DNA of 64,000 nucleotides from NCBI RefSeq assembly GCF_035975855.1, contig NZ_CP109055.1, forward strand, positions 10,230,001 through 10,294,000, read 5' to 3'. This document shows, piece by piece, positions 40,833 through 49,121 of the stretch; the stretch's first letter is position 1; each line of letters starts with the position of its first letter. Both the position numbers and the translations under genes were made by a program. This DNA is from Streptomyces sp. NBC_01304. GTDB taxonomy: Bacteria > Actinomycetota > Actinomycetes > Streptomycetales > Streptomycetaceae. The notes below the pieces were generated by a model. The model had not been told where the DNA came from, searched no databases, and worked only from the letters and a program-made list of their open reading frames with translations.

Positions 40833-41585
40833 TCAGCCGCCGGTGACCGTGGTCAGGCCCGAGCCGCTGATGGTGTAGCCGGCCTTGCTCTTGCAGGTGC
40901 CGAGGGTGAGGCCACTGCTGAACGGCCCCGTGTAGGCGCCCCCGTTGCCCTTGGGATTGGCGAAGAACGCCTGCGCGTGGGGGAGTGCGTCGCAGTTCGC
41001 GACGGAGAGGTAGTACTCCGTGAACTGGATGCTGAAGGTGTCCAACAGCCCTTGGCCGGAGGAGATCGTCCAGCTGCCGATGTGCGTCGTGCTGCCCGTG
41101 ACGGTGTCGGTGACGACCCCCTCCCACTTGCTGCCGCCGGCGCCTCGCACCGTGAGGTGGTAGGTCCGCCCCACGGTGTACGGGTAGCTCGTGCTGCAGG
41201 TGACACCGGGCCCGCCGTCCGCTCCCGGCGCGCAGTTGGCGTCGGCGGTGGAGGCGCCTTCGCCGAAGACGCTGAAGTACGCGCGGCCGCCGCCCGGCCT
41301 GGGCTGCAGACCGGTGTAGGCCTGCTGGCCGCCCTTGAAGAAGAACGACTGGGCGAAGAAGTAGCCGCTGGCGTTGGGCTGGCTGTCGACCCGGATCGGG
41401 TACGTGATGCTGCTGAGGCCTTGGGACGGCGCGCCTTGGATGGTGGTGTAGGCGTTGACCAGATGACTGGGCGTCAGCGCGGCCGCCGCGGGCGAGTGGA
41501 GCGCCAGGACCAGTGATGCGCCGCCGAAGAGTGCGACTGCGCCGAGGCGGAGCCGCCGTATGAGGTGAGTCGTACGCCGTGCCAT
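40833..41585 (-). CDS. Secreted DUF3472-type protein
   Basis: A 250-residue exported protein of unknown function. GGGGAGG precedes the ATG at 41585 (MARRTTHLIRR) and a signal peptide follows, cleaving near HSPAAAA. The mature chain is beta-rich, with YTTIQGAPSQGLSSITYPIRVDSQPNASGYFFAQSFFFKGGQQAYTGLQPRPGGGRAYFSVFGEG, which resembles the start of DUF3472 domains, and a later SKWEGVVTDTVTGSTTHIGSWTISSGQGLL. Four Cys suggest disulfides. A DUF3472 domain is often linked to carbohydrate or cell-surface binding. The assignment is from memory. Confidence 0.72.
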   Translation of the reverse strand: MARRTTHLIRRLRLGAVALFGGASLVLALHSPAAAALTPSHLVNAYTTIQGAPSQGLSSITYPIRVDSQPNASGYFFAQSFFFKGGQQAYTGLQPRPGGGRAYFSVFGEGASTADANCAPGADGGPGVTCSTSYPYTVGRTYHLTVRGAGGSKWEGVVTDTVTGSTTHIGSWTISSGQGLLDTFSIQFTEYYLSVANCDALPHAQAFFANPKGNGGAYTGPFSSGLTLGTCKSKAGYTISGSGLTTVTGG

Positions 41586-41724
41586 GAGCATCCTCCCCGT
41601 GGGGTGATGAAGTGGAACGCGACGTTCCCAGAGGGTGGTGCAAGCGCTTTCCAAGCGCAAGGGCATGGTCCGAACCAATGCCGGGCTACACCGTTCCACG
41701 GCCGGTACGACCACACGACGACCG

Positions 41725-41756
41725 CCGGCCGCCGGCCGCCGGCCGCCGGTCGTCAG
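41725..41756. terminator. GCCGGCC tandem hairpin
   Basis: Tandem CCGGCCG units flanked by GACGACC and GGTCGTC form a very strong hairpin ending at the stop of the minus-strand lipoprotein gene, so it can act as its terminator. Confidence 0.6.
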
Positions 41757-42670
41757 CCCCAGCCGAGCAGCAGCAGCCTCGGCAGCTTCGAGGTCTGGTC
41801 GTTCTCCCGGGGGAGGTGGCCGGACTTGGAAGTGGTCTTCCACGTCATGGAGACGACCGGGGCGTCGCCGTCACCCGTGGCAACCGTGCTGCCCGCGTAG
41901 GGCTCGCCCTTCGCCGTCTTCGTACGGAGTTTGGCGGCGGTGCGATCGGCGGCCTTCTTGGAGGCGTTGACCGTGCAGATGGTCTCCGACGAGGTGCCGC
42001 CCGCGTCGAGGCGTCCGCCGATCGCCAGCAGGACGACGTCCCCCTTCTTGCGCTTCGCATAGAACGACGCGTAGTACACATCGCCCAGGCAGTCGGCGAC
42101 GGCCGCATAGGCGGGATCATCGGTGAGGGAGTTCTCGGGCTCGGCCAACGACAGGGCGAATGCGCGGTCGGAGTCCGAGCGGACGCGGACGGATTCGGTC
42201 ACCTCGAAGGTGGAACCCTTCTTGCCCGGTTCCTCGAACCGGGTGCCGTCGCCCGCGCTGCCGGCGCGAAAGCCCTTCTTCTTCAGGGCGGCCGCGATCG
42301 CCTCGGTGTCGAACGTGCCGGTCAGGCGGCTGGATTGGCCCTGGACGTCGAATGCGGTCCGTACGTCCTTCTCGTCGAAGCCCCAGTTCTCGCGAGGGTT
42401 CCCGGCGTAGTCGGACAGCTCTCCGATGCCGTAGCCGTTCAGGACCCGGTAGAGCTTTTCGTCCTTGGCCACCAGCTTGCGCGCGGTCCGCACGTCGAAG
42501 TACGTGAGGGCTTTTGAACCGACCGACGAGGGTGCCGCACCGAGCGCGCGCTCCAGACCGGTGCCCCCGCCGCCCTCTCCGTCCGCGTTCTTGCCGGAGG
42601 AACAGCCGACCGTGCCCACGGTCAGCACGCCGGCGAGGGCAAGGGCGGAAAGGGAAGGGGGTATGCGCAT
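41753..42670 (-). CDS. Secreted lipoprotein of unknown function
   Basis: A 305-residue lipoprotein. The signal peptide LSALALAGVLTVGTVGC ends in a lipobox with Cys at residue 23. After a Gly-rich linker, KALTYFDVRTARKLVAKDEKLYRVLNGYGIGELSDY begins a globular domain of two similar halves resembling streptomycete lipoproteins of unknown role. Two Cys pairs are in the C-terminal half (DCLGDVYY, TICTVNA). No catalytic motif was recognised. Followed directly by a strong hairpin. Confidence 0.85.
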   Translation of the reverse strand: MRIPPSLSALALAGVLTVGTVGCSSGKNADGEGGGGTGLERALGAAPSSVGSKALTYFDVRTARKLVAKDEKLYRVLNGYGIGELSDYAGNPRENWGFDEKDVRTAFDVQGQSSRLTGTFDTEAIAAALKKKGFRAGSAGDGTRFEEPGKKGSTFEVTESVRVRSDSDRAFALSLAEPENSLTDDPAYAAVADCLGDVYYASFYAKRKKGDVVLLAIGGRLDAGGTSSETICTVNASKKAADRTAAKLRTKTAKGEPYAGSTVATGDGDAPVVSMTWKTTSKSGHLPRENDQTSKLPRLLLLGWG

Positions 42671-42843
42671 GCGGCGCAGTGTGGCACAGCATCACTTGAG
42701 CGGTCTGAGTCAACTGTGGGGTCTGCGTGGAGATCTTGCGCAAGCAGCGTACAAACGGCGTATGGCCGAGAGCGGCCCCCGGTGCTTGCTTGGACGGTGC
42801 GGGTTTTCGGCCCAGGGAACCTGGCACTACCGGGAGGGACACC

Positions 42844-43143
42844 ATGAAGTTCGCCCAGATCATCGAGGTCGAGACCGAGCGCATGGACGAGATGCGCGCG
42901 CTGATCGAGCGGTTCGAGAAGACGTCGATGGGCAAGGACCGCCCCAGCCACCGCACGGTCCTCCAGGACCGCGCCAAGTCCAACCGGTTCCTGATCATCA
43001 TCGAGTTCGAGTCGTACGAGAAGGCCATGCGCAACAGCAGCGACCCCGAGGTCGGCAAGCTGTCCGAGCAACTCGCCGCGCTCGCCACCAAGAAGCCGGT
43101 GTTCACGGACTGCGACATCCGCGAACAGGCCGACATCAAGTAG
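42844..43143 (+). CDS. Small dimeric alpha/beta-barrel-like protein
   Basis: A 99-residue protein with GGGAGG upstream of the ATG. The pattern KFAQIIEVETERMDEMRALIERFEKTS, RFLIIIEFESYEKAMRNSSDPEVGKLSEQLAALAT, FTDCDI fits one ferredoxin-like repeat of ABM or stress-responsive barrel proteins. Function unknown; such proteins may be monooxygenases or structural. Confidence 0.75.
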   Translation: MKFAQIIEVETERMDEMRALIERFEKTSMGKDRPSHRTVLQDRAKSNRFLIIIEFESYEKAMRNSSDPEVGKLSEQLAALATKKPVFTDCDIREQADIK

Positions 43144-43159
43144 CCGACATCACGTGGCA

Positions 43160-43734
43160 GTGAGGCACCGGGGCGCCGCCGAGGAGTGGTGCGGCCGCGT
43201 TCCGGTGCCAGGCGCTGAGTCAGCGTCGGGAAGAGGGCGGTGCCGTCGGCGGAGATGGTCAACAGGGCTGTGGCGTACTTCGAGTTGTCGTCGACGCCGA
43301 CTGTGAGTCTGAGGCGATTCCACTCGCGTCCCAGGTTGAAGTCGATGGCTCCGCGGCCCGGACACGAGTGAGTGGACGTGGAGGAGTCTGCGAAATCTCG
43401 CCCGCTCAGCGTGGCCCCACGTGCCTTGAAGGCCGGGCTGCCGACCGGGGTGAGAGTGGTGAGTGACGTCCGCTCGGGCGGCGGCCTTGTCACCGTCGAA
43501 CTCGGGCCGGGCGTCCGTGAGATGTCATCCCCGGGGGACACGACCGAAGGCGGTCCTGCGCTGCTGCTCCCGTCCTGCGCCGAGATGGCCGGCGCCGTTG
43601 CCACTGTTCCCGCCACGGGCACGACGCTGCAGATCACCCACCAGGCCCAGCGGGGTGGATGCCCCGAAGGACCCCCGCCGACCGGGCGTCTGTGAGGTGT
43701 CTTCCGGGTCCGGCTGCCCCGCTGTCCGCGCCAT
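43160..43734 (-). pseudogene. Decayed NPCBM-type membrane protein
   Basis: A start ATG at 43734 (with AGGGGG upstream) opens MARTAGQPDPEDTSQTPG, then a frameshift leads into AWWVICSVVPVAGTVATAPAISA (a membrane segment), a Ser/Pro-rich linker and TTLTPVGSPAFKARGATLSG, RGAIDFNLGREWNRLRLTVGVDDNS and TALLTISADGTALF. That series is the NPCBM/NEW2-like domain of streptomycete membrane proteins, but it breaks off after DGTALF and lacks the last strands. Frameshift and truncation mark it as a pseudogene. Confidence 0.6.
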
Positions 43735-43821
43735 GTGTGCCCCCTGGACAGCAGGCTCATGGCTGCCCTCTGGACAGCAGACCAGTGCGGTGGCCGGCCG
43801 GGTTCATCAGTCGTGGCAGTG

Positions 43822-44511
43822 CTACTCGTGCGCGGCGCACGGACGCAGGACCATGAGTGAGTCCTCCAAGGTCGCCACCATGGCGAAGGCGAACCGGTCG
43901 ACCTCCAGGCAGAGTTCGACGTCGTCGGGATGGACTCCTTGACGTACGCCCTGCGCCAACTCGGCGGCCGCGCGTGATGCGGCGGCACGGCGGACGTACT
44001 CGGCGGCAGCCGTCCCGGGCTCGGTGACCCGGCGGGCGATGTACTGGGCACATGCCAGGTCTTCGTCGGCCTGCCCGCCCTCGCCCGTGACCACGAACGT
44101 GACGCTGTCGCTCGCGCGCGCCCGCAGGAGCCGAGCCGTTGCCTCCGCGACCACGAAGCCGGCGCACAGCACCAGCGACGCCTCCTTGACCGCGAGGGCG
44201 CCGACCGTCCCGGCCGTGGTCTTCTGTACGACGGTTCGTCCGCGGAGGTCGGCGGACCGCAGCAGGCCCGGCGAGTTGACCAGGTCGAACCCGGGTGCGG
44301 CCGGGCCGTCCTTGAGCGCCGCCCAGTCCGGGTGGCGGGCCTTGAGCGCCAGGGCTTCGTCCAGCGTCTCGGCAAGGACGATCTTCTCTGCCCCTCGGGC
44401 GAAGGCCCAGGCGGCCACGGTGTAAGCACGCATGACGTCGATCACGACCGCCACGGACGGGGCTTCGGCCAACTCAGGGATGCCAAGGAAACGTGAGTCC
44501 ATTCTGATCAT
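43822..44511 (-). CDS. ComB-like 2-phosphosulfolactate phosphatase family protein
   Basis: A 229-residue enzyme of the ComB family, Mg-dependent phosphatases named for coenzyme M synthesis but widespread in bacteria without that pathway. Motifs are [50 protein letters not shown] and [10 protein letters not shown], typical for the family. In actinobacteria the true substrate is not known. The start may be either Met in MIRMDSRF. Separated by a strong hairpin from the SDR gene. Confidence 0.87.
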   Translation of the reverse strand: MIRMDSRFLGIPELAEAPSVAVVIDVMRAYTVAAWAFARGAEKIVLAETLDEALALKARHPDWAALKDGPAAPGFDLVNSPGLLRSADLRGRTVVQKTTAGTVGALAVKEASLVLCAGFVVAEATARLLRARASDSVTFVVTGEGGQADEDLACAQYIARRVTEPGTAAAEYVRRAAASRAAAELAQGVRQGVHPDDVELCLEVDRFAFAMVATLEDSLMVLRPCAAHE

Positions 44512-44574
44512 GATCGCGCATGCCTGACCGGAGGCGCCCGGAGGGGGGAGCACCTCAGCACGACGGCGACCGGC

Positions 44575-44629
44575 GGGCAGGCTGGGCGCCGCCCGTCTCA
44601 GGTGCGGACGGGCGGCGCCTTGCCTGCCC
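44575..44629. terminator. Terminator after the SDR gene
   Basis: Two nested stems, GGGCAGGC/GCCTGCCC and GCGCCGCCCGTC/GACGGGCGGCGC, beside the minus-strand SDR stop at 44675. Confidence 0.85.
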
Positions 44630-44674
44630 GGCCCGGTACGCGTATCCGGACGGGCGGCCGTGTACTGCTCGGTG

Positions 44675-45415
44675 TCAGGCGGTGTATCCGCCGTCCACGG
44701 CGAGGCCGGTGCCGGTGATGTAGCGACCGCCCGGACCCGCCAGGTAGGCCACCGCGGCGGCGATGTCCTCGGCCTGGCCGAAACGTCCCAGCGCGGTGAG
44801 GGAGCTCTGGAAGTCGGCGCTGTCGCCGTCAGCCGGGTTCATGTCGGTGTCGATCGGGCCCGGGTCGACGGAGGTGACGTTGATCCCGCGCGGCCCCAAC
44901 TCCCGGGCGAGCCCCTTGGTCAGTCCGATGAGCGCGGTCTTGGCAGTCGCCTGGAGGACGAAGTTCCCGCCGGGGACACGCCCGTTGAAGCACGACCCGA
45001 TGCTGATGATCCGCCCGCCCTCGCCCAGGCGCGGGGCGGCGGCCTGGGCCGCCAGGAAGACCGAGCGGACGTCCACGGCGAGCACCCGGTCCAGGTCCTC
45101 GGCGGTCACCTCGGCCAGCGGACCGTACGCGAGGAAGCTCGCGTTGTTCACCAGGATGTCGATGCGGCCCAGCTCCCGCACGGTCTGCTCCACCGCCCGC
45201 GCCGCGTCCGTCGGCTGCGTCAGGTCGGCCCGGATGACGACTGCAGTGCCCCCGTCCGCCTCGATCTGCTTGGCGACCTCGCGCGCCCGGTCCGCGGCCC
45301 GGACGTACGTCAGCGCGACCGCGGCTCCCTCGTGGGCCAGCCGCTTCGCCACCGCCGCGCCGATCCCGCGGCTGCCGCCGGTCACCAGCGCTGCCTTGCC
45401 CGTCAGGTCACTCAT
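44675..45415 (-). CDS. Short-chain dehydrogenase/reductase-like protein lacking the catalytic Tyr
   Basis: A 246-residue Rossmann protein. The cofactor motif GGSRGIG (13-19), the structural NNAS (90-93), Ser141 and [13 protein letters not shown] are as in active SDRs of the 3-oxoacyl reductase type. At the YxxxK site, however, the sequence is QATAK, so Gln155 replaces the catalytic Tyr while Lys159 is retained. The nucleotides read CAG GCG ACT GCC AAG, so it is not a misread. Either the enzyme has lost reductase activity or the tyrosine is substituted by another group. The promoter holds the palindrome TGACATTGGTGTCA. Confidence 0.9.
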   Translation of the reverse strand: MSDLTGKAALVTGGSRGIGAAVAKRLAHEGAAVALTYVRAADRAREVAKQIEADGGTAVVIRADLTQPTDAARAVEQTVRELGRIDILVNNASFLAYGPLAEVTAEDLDRVLAVDVRSVFLAAQAAAPRLGEGGRIISIGSCFNGRVPGGNFVLQATAKTALIGLTKGLARELGPRGINVTSVDPGPIDTDMNPADGDSADFQSSLTALGRFGQAEDIAAAVAYLAGPGGRYITGTGLAVDGGYTA

Positions 45416-45468
45416 GGTTGCTTCCTCCGTGGACGACGTGATGTGTGCCGTGCCGTCACGGTAGGAGT

Positions 45469-45482
45469 TGACATTGGTGTCA
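45469..45482. promoter_or_regulatory. Operator-like palindrome upstream of the SDR gene
   Basis: TGACATTGGTGTCA, with 5-bp arms TGACA/TGTCA, overlaps the putative promoter. Such palindromes are common operators of TetR- and MerR-type regulators; no cognate regulator gene is adjacent. Confidence 0.5.
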
Positions 45483-45522
45483 GATTCAAGTGCCGGATTC
45501 GAGCGGGCCGCCGCCGGTCCGG

Positions 45523-46566
45523 TCACACGCCGACGGGCGGCTCCGCCAGCTCCCGGGCCTGCGTCAGCAGCAGGTCCGCGTGGTGGCGGGCCGCGACCAG
45601 GGGGTGGGCGCGGAGCTTGCCCTTGAGCTCATTACGGCCGTACTCGGCGAACAGCGGGTTCGCCGGATCAGCCGTGGCGCCGGGCGCCCGGTCCGCGTAC
45701 GGGAAGTCCAGCGGACGTACGCGGGCGTCGAGACGCGGGTTGTAGAAGAACGGGACCGAGTAGCGCTCGGTGGCTCCGGGCGGGCTGACCACCCGGTGGT
45801 TGGTGGCCAGGAGATAGCCGTTCGTGGCGACTTCGAGCAGCTCGCCGAGGTTGACGACGAAGGCGCCCGGTATCGGCGGCACATCGTGGAACGCGCCGTC
45901 CTCGCGCTGGACTTGAAGCCCGCCGACGGTGTCCTGGTGCAGCAACGTGAGGAAGCCGTAGTCCTTGTGCGCGCCCACGCCCTGGTCGGCGCCGTCGGCC
46001 GCGCTGCCGGGGTAGCGCACGAGCTTGAGGTGCGGGTGGGCGCGGTCGCCGAAGATGTCGTCGTAGAAGTCCGCGGGGGCGCCGATCGAGGCCAGCAGCT
46101 CGTGCAGCAGCTTCTCGGCGACGCTGCTCAGCCGTTCCACCCAGGTGAGGGCGGCGGTGCGCAGGCCCGGCAGGGCGGTGGGCCACTGGTTGGGGCCCTG
46201 CAGCCACCAGTACGCGGGCTCGTGCGGGCCGGGGACGTGGGCGGGCCGTTCGGCGCCTATGTCCAGTTGGTCGCGCCAGTCCCGCGAGCCGCCGGTGCGC
46301 TCGTCCCCGGTGCGCGTATAGCCGCGGAAGTGGGGCGAGTTGATGTTGTCGAGGGCGAGGCGGTCGGCCTCCGGCAGGGCGAAGAAGGCGCGCATCGCCT
46401 CGTTGAGGGCCCGGGTCTCGGCCTCGGTGACGCCGTGCCCGATGAGCTGGAAGAACCCGACGCCGTGGGCGGCGCTGTGCAGCTGGGCGTGGAGCAGACG
46501 GCGGGCCTGAGGGCCGCGGTCGGCGGCCGAGAGGTCGATGATCGGGAGCTGCGAAACGTACGACAT
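45523..46566 (-). CDS. Isopenicillin N synthase-like 2-oxoglutarate/Fe(II) oxygenase
   Basis: A 347-residue non-haem iron dioxygenase. The N-terminal DIOX_N segment is LPIIDLSAADRGPQARRLLHAQLHSAAHGVGFFQLIGHGV. The C-terminal jelly roll has the HxD pair (VGAHKDYGFLTLL), the distal His in TNHRVVSP and the 2-oxoglutarate Arg/Ser in ERYSVPFF, so the full iron site and co-substrate site are present. Substrate unknown. The gene lies about 110 nt downstream of a short Cys-containing leader peptide, which points to control by cysteine or sulfur status. ATG 46575 gives a variant start three codons earlier. Confidence 0.92.
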   Translation of the reverse strand: MSYVSQLPIIDLSAADRGPQARRLLHAQLHSAAHGVGFFQLIGHGVTEAETRALNEAMRAFFALPEADRLALDNINSPHFRGYTRTGDERTGGSRDWRDQLDIGAERPAHVPGPHEPAYWWLQGPNQWPTALPGLRTAALTWVERLSSVAEKLLHELLASIGAPADFYDDIFGDRAHPHLKLVRYPGSAADGADQGVGAHKDYGFLTLLHQDTVGGLQVQREDGAFHDVPPIPGAFVVNLGELLEVATNGYLLATNHRVVSPPGATERYSVPFFYNPRLDARVRPLDFPYADRAPGATADPANPLFAEYGRNELKGKLRAHPLVAARHHADLLLTQARELAEPPVGV

Positions 46567-46674
46567 GAGATGCATCCGCTCGGTGCGGCCCGGTCGGCGC
46601 GGATCTGCGCGGGCTCGGCGCCGCCGGGGTGGGGCGGGCGCGGAAGGACCGGGAGGGTGGAAAGGGGGCCTGGG

Positions 46675-46749
46675 TCAGCGCTGAGCGCGACAGGCCATGC
46701 TCGTGACGCGGACGTAGTCCACGTGGCGGCGTCGTACGAGCGGAGGCAT
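46675..46749 (-). CDS. 24-residue putative leader peptide with single Cys
   Basis: Encodes MPPLVRRRHVDYVRV followed by TSMACRAQR and a stop. The R-R-H-V-D-x-x-R-V-x-S-x-x-C pattern is that of short actinobacterial peptides annotated as putative leader peptides and placed ahead of sulfur-metabolism genes. A TATCCT -10 box lies 6 nt before the ATG, so the mRNA would start at the ATG (leaderless), as is usual for these peptides. No longer gene overlaps it. Confidence 0.7.
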   Translation of the reverse strand: MPPLVRRRHVDYVRVTSMACRAQR

Positions 46750-46793
46750 GCGGCAAGGATACTCCGCCCCTCCCTTTCCGCAGGTGACGGGCC

Positions 46794-46837
46794 TCACACA
46801 GCGAGGGGTGCGAGCGGTAGCGCCCCTCGCCGTGTGA
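46794..46837 (-). terminator. Terminator after the secretory lipase gene
   Basis: Long imperfect stem formed by TCACACAGCGAGGGG and CCCCTCGCCGTGTGA, immediately after the lipase stop codon on the minus strand. Confidence 0.75.
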
Positions 46838-46843
46838 CCCGGT

Positions 46844-48007
46844 TCAGCTCTTCGTGAGCCGCTCGTCCAGCCACTCCTGGACCGGCGGCAGCGAGTCGAG
46901 CACGGTGGTGGCGTGGTTGCCGAAGGGCACGGAACGCAGCGTGACGGCGTCGTTGCCGCGGCTCCACGCGGACCGCAGCCGGGGCACGTCCTCGTACGGA
47001 ATGAGCTCGTCGGCCTGCCCCTGGAAGAGGAAGACCGGACGGTCGGGGACGATCCGACCCGGGTCCGAGGAGCGCATGCGCTTGCGCCACAGGGGAGCGT
47101 CGAGCGGGTTCTTGTGCGTGATGTCGGACATTCGCTTGCCGCTCATGGCGGCGAGGGTCTCACCCACGCAGCCGGCGCTCGCCAGGCGGGCGAGGCGCCG
47201 TCCCTCGGGGTTGAGGTAGCGGGCGAGCCCGAGCTCCGGGTAGGCCGCGTCATGGCCGATGGCCGCCATCAGGGCGAAGCCGGAGCCGGGACCGCCGTCG
47301 TTGTGCGCGAAGGCCCGGAGCAGGTTGGCCGGGACGCCGCCCGCCGCCGTGCCCTTGAGGTCGAGGTCGGGTGCGTACGCGGCGTGCAGCTGGGCCGCCC
47401 AGGCCGCGGCGTGGCCGCCCTGGGAGTAGCCGACGATGCCCACGGGGGAGCGCCTGTCGACGCCGCGGGCGCGGGCCTGCGGCAGCCGCTGGGCGGCGCG
47501 GGCCGCGTCCAGGACCGCCTGTCCCTCGGCCCTGCCCACCAGGTAGGTGTGCTCGCCGGGGGTGCCGAGACCTTCGTAGTCGGTGACGACCATCGCCCAG
47601 CCCTTGCGCAGGGCACGGTCGAACAGCAGCGACTCCAGGGCGAAGCCGGACCTGGAGCTCGCGCACCGGTCGGCCAGCCCCACCGTGCCCGGGGCGAAGG
47701 CGATCAGGGGCCGTGGTCCCTTGCGCCCGTCGCGCGGGACGACGACCAGTCCGGACACGGTGTTGGAGCGTCCCGTGGCGCCCCTGGAGCGATAGGTGAT
47801 GCGCCAGGCGTCGGTCGGCTGGGTGAGCAGCCCGGGCAGCAGCCCCGCGGTGGCCGGTGTACTGCCCACCACGCTTCCGGCGCGGTCTTCTCGCGCGGTG
47901 GCCGGCCGGGGATCGGCGGCGGTGGCTCCGGTGCTCGGCAGGACGAGCGCGGTCAGTACGGCGATGGCCACCGCGTACTTCCCAGCGATGGGGTGGTGCA
48001 GCTTCAA
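46844..48007 (-). CDS. Secretory lipase (LIP family)
   Basis: A 387-residue exported lipase. The TTG start at 48007 has GGAG 5 nt upstream and opens KLHHPIAGKYAVAIAVLTALVLPSTGATA, a good signal peptide; the same TTG/GGAG arrangement occurs in the lipase at 38528. Motifs follow the fungal and actinobacterial LIP family: RITYRSRGATGRSNTVSGLVVVP, FAPGTVGLADRCA, WAMVVTDYEGLGTPG, the nucleophile in VGIVGYSQGGHAAAWAA, and FLFQGQADELIPYEDVPRL with the acidic residue, with His in PFGNHATT. Acts on long-chain acylglycerols outside the cell. Confidence 0.92.
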   Translation of the reverse strand: MKLHHPIAGKYAVAIAVLTALVLPSTGATAADPRPATAREDRAGSVVGSTPATAGLLPGLLTQPTDAWRITYRSRGATGRSNTVSGLVVVPRDGRKGPRPLIAFAPGTVGLADRCASSRSGFALESLLFDRALRKGWAMVVTDYEGLGTPGEHTYLVGRAEGQAVLDAARAAQRLPQARARGVDRRSPVGIVGYSQGGHAAAWAAQLHAAYAPDLDLKGTAAGGVPANLLRAFAHNDGGPGSGFALMAAIGHDAAYPELGLARYLNPEGRRLARLASAGCVGETLAAMSGKRMSDITHKNPLDAPLWRKRMRSSDPGRIVPDRPVFLFQGQADELIPYEDVPRLRSAWSRGNDAVTLRSVPFGNHATTVLDSLPPVQEWLDERLTKS

Positions 48008-48502
48008 CTCGGGCTCCAGAGGTGCGACAAAGGAGGGAAAGTACGGGAACGTCCCCCATCCTGAGGGCACTTGGCCGGAGATCCGGGAGGCGGGCGGGAT
48101 GTTCCGCCTGTTCGGCCGACACTGAATTCCGCGGCGGGGCATGGGCGGCGACGCGGTGCGATATTCGTGGCGAGGGTCGCCCTCGCGACCATCGAGCGGC
48201 CCTCCCGGCCGGCGCCGTCCGCGAGGTGGTGCCGTCCGCGAGGTGGCGCCGTACGACCTGCTGCCCGCACCGCCCACCGCGCACGGGCTGACGGCGCCGG
48301 CGGACTCGGTGGTCCTGCTCACCGTGGTCGAGCGGCACGGCCGACCCGTACCCGCCCGGTGCGCCCGGGAGGGCCTGTGCGGCGGACGCCAAGTGCGCCC
48401 GGACCGGCGGTCGATGTGACGCAGGCCATGCTCGGCGGGTGTCACGGTCGCGGTGCGCGCCGTGTCTCAGTGGGCGTCCGCGGAATCGTGAGGAGCCTCG
48501 TC
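48008..48502. other. Gap without confident gene
   Basis: About 495 bp. One plus-strand frame reads VREVAPYDLLPAPPTAHGLTAPADSVVLL, which could be a decayed or small protein, but it lacks a ribosome site and family. A BglI-like GC repeat pattern is seen, nothing else. Confidence 0.3.
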
Positions 48503-49000
48503 ATGAAGAGCATCATCGTGTGCACGTCGGTGTCGCACGGCAACACCAAGAGGGTCGCCGACGTCATGGGCCGTACGCTCGACGCTGCCGTTGTCGCCCC
48601 CGAGCAGGTCGACGTGGCGGAGCTGTCCCGCTACGACCTCGTGGGATTCGGCTCGGGGATCTTCCTGGGGTCTTTCCACGCGCAGCTGCGGGAGTTCGTC
48701 CGCTCGCTCCCGCGGGAGCGGCGGGGCCAAGCGTTCGTGCTGGCCACCAGCGGCTTTCCCGAAGCGGGATTTCAGCGCTTCTCCCGGCCCCTGGTACGGC
48801 AGTTGGAGGTGAAGGGCTTCGACGTGGTCGACACCTTCTCGTGCCGTGGCTTCGACACCTACCTGCCGTTCAAGGCGGTCGGCGGCATCAGGAAGGGCCG
48901 GCCCGACGCCGGCGACCTGGCGGCGGCACACGCGTTCGCCGAAGGGTTGCGGGAGCGGGTCGGCGCCAACGGCGGGCGACCGGCAGGGCCGGGCCACTGA
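48503..49000 (+). CDS. Flavodoxin-like protein
   Basis: A 165-residue flavodoxin. The FMN phosphate-binding loop is the start VCTSVSHGNTKRVADVM, and VGFGSGIFLGSFHAQLREFVRSLP and FVLATSGFPEAGFQRFSRPL are strand/loop elements that bind the isoalloxazine. GAGGAG precedes the ATG. This branch of short flavodoxins is widespread in streptomycetes, partner unknown. It converges on the secreted protein gene with a strong hairpin between. Confidence 0.85.
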   Translation: MKSIIVCTSVSHGNTKRVADVMGRTLDAAVVAPEQVDVAELSRYDLVGFGSGIFLGSFHAQLREFVRSLPRERRGQAFVLATSGFPEAGFQRFSRPLVRQLEVKGFDVVDTFSCRGFDTYLPFKAVGGIRKGRPDAGDLAAAHAFAEGLRERVGANGGRPAGPGH

Positions 49001-49084
49001 CCGGCCCGCCGAGCCGACCCACGGGCCGGCCGCACGGCGGACATGCGCTCCGCGTCGTCCGGCAGCGGCCCGTGCACCGGCGGC

Positions 49085-49116
49085 GGGTGCCCCGCGACGC
49101 GGCGTCGGGGGCACCC
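49085..49116. terminator. Bidirectional terminator
   Basis: GGGTGCCCC / GGGGCACCC stem with a 14-nt loop between the convergent flavodoxin and secreted-protein genes. Confidence 0.8.
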
Positions 49117-49121
49117 TCGCG

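Noticed and set aside
48141..48419. A 92-codon plus-strand frame in the gap before flavodoxin
   Set aside because: No ribosome site, biased composition and no recognised domain; cannot be supported as a gene.
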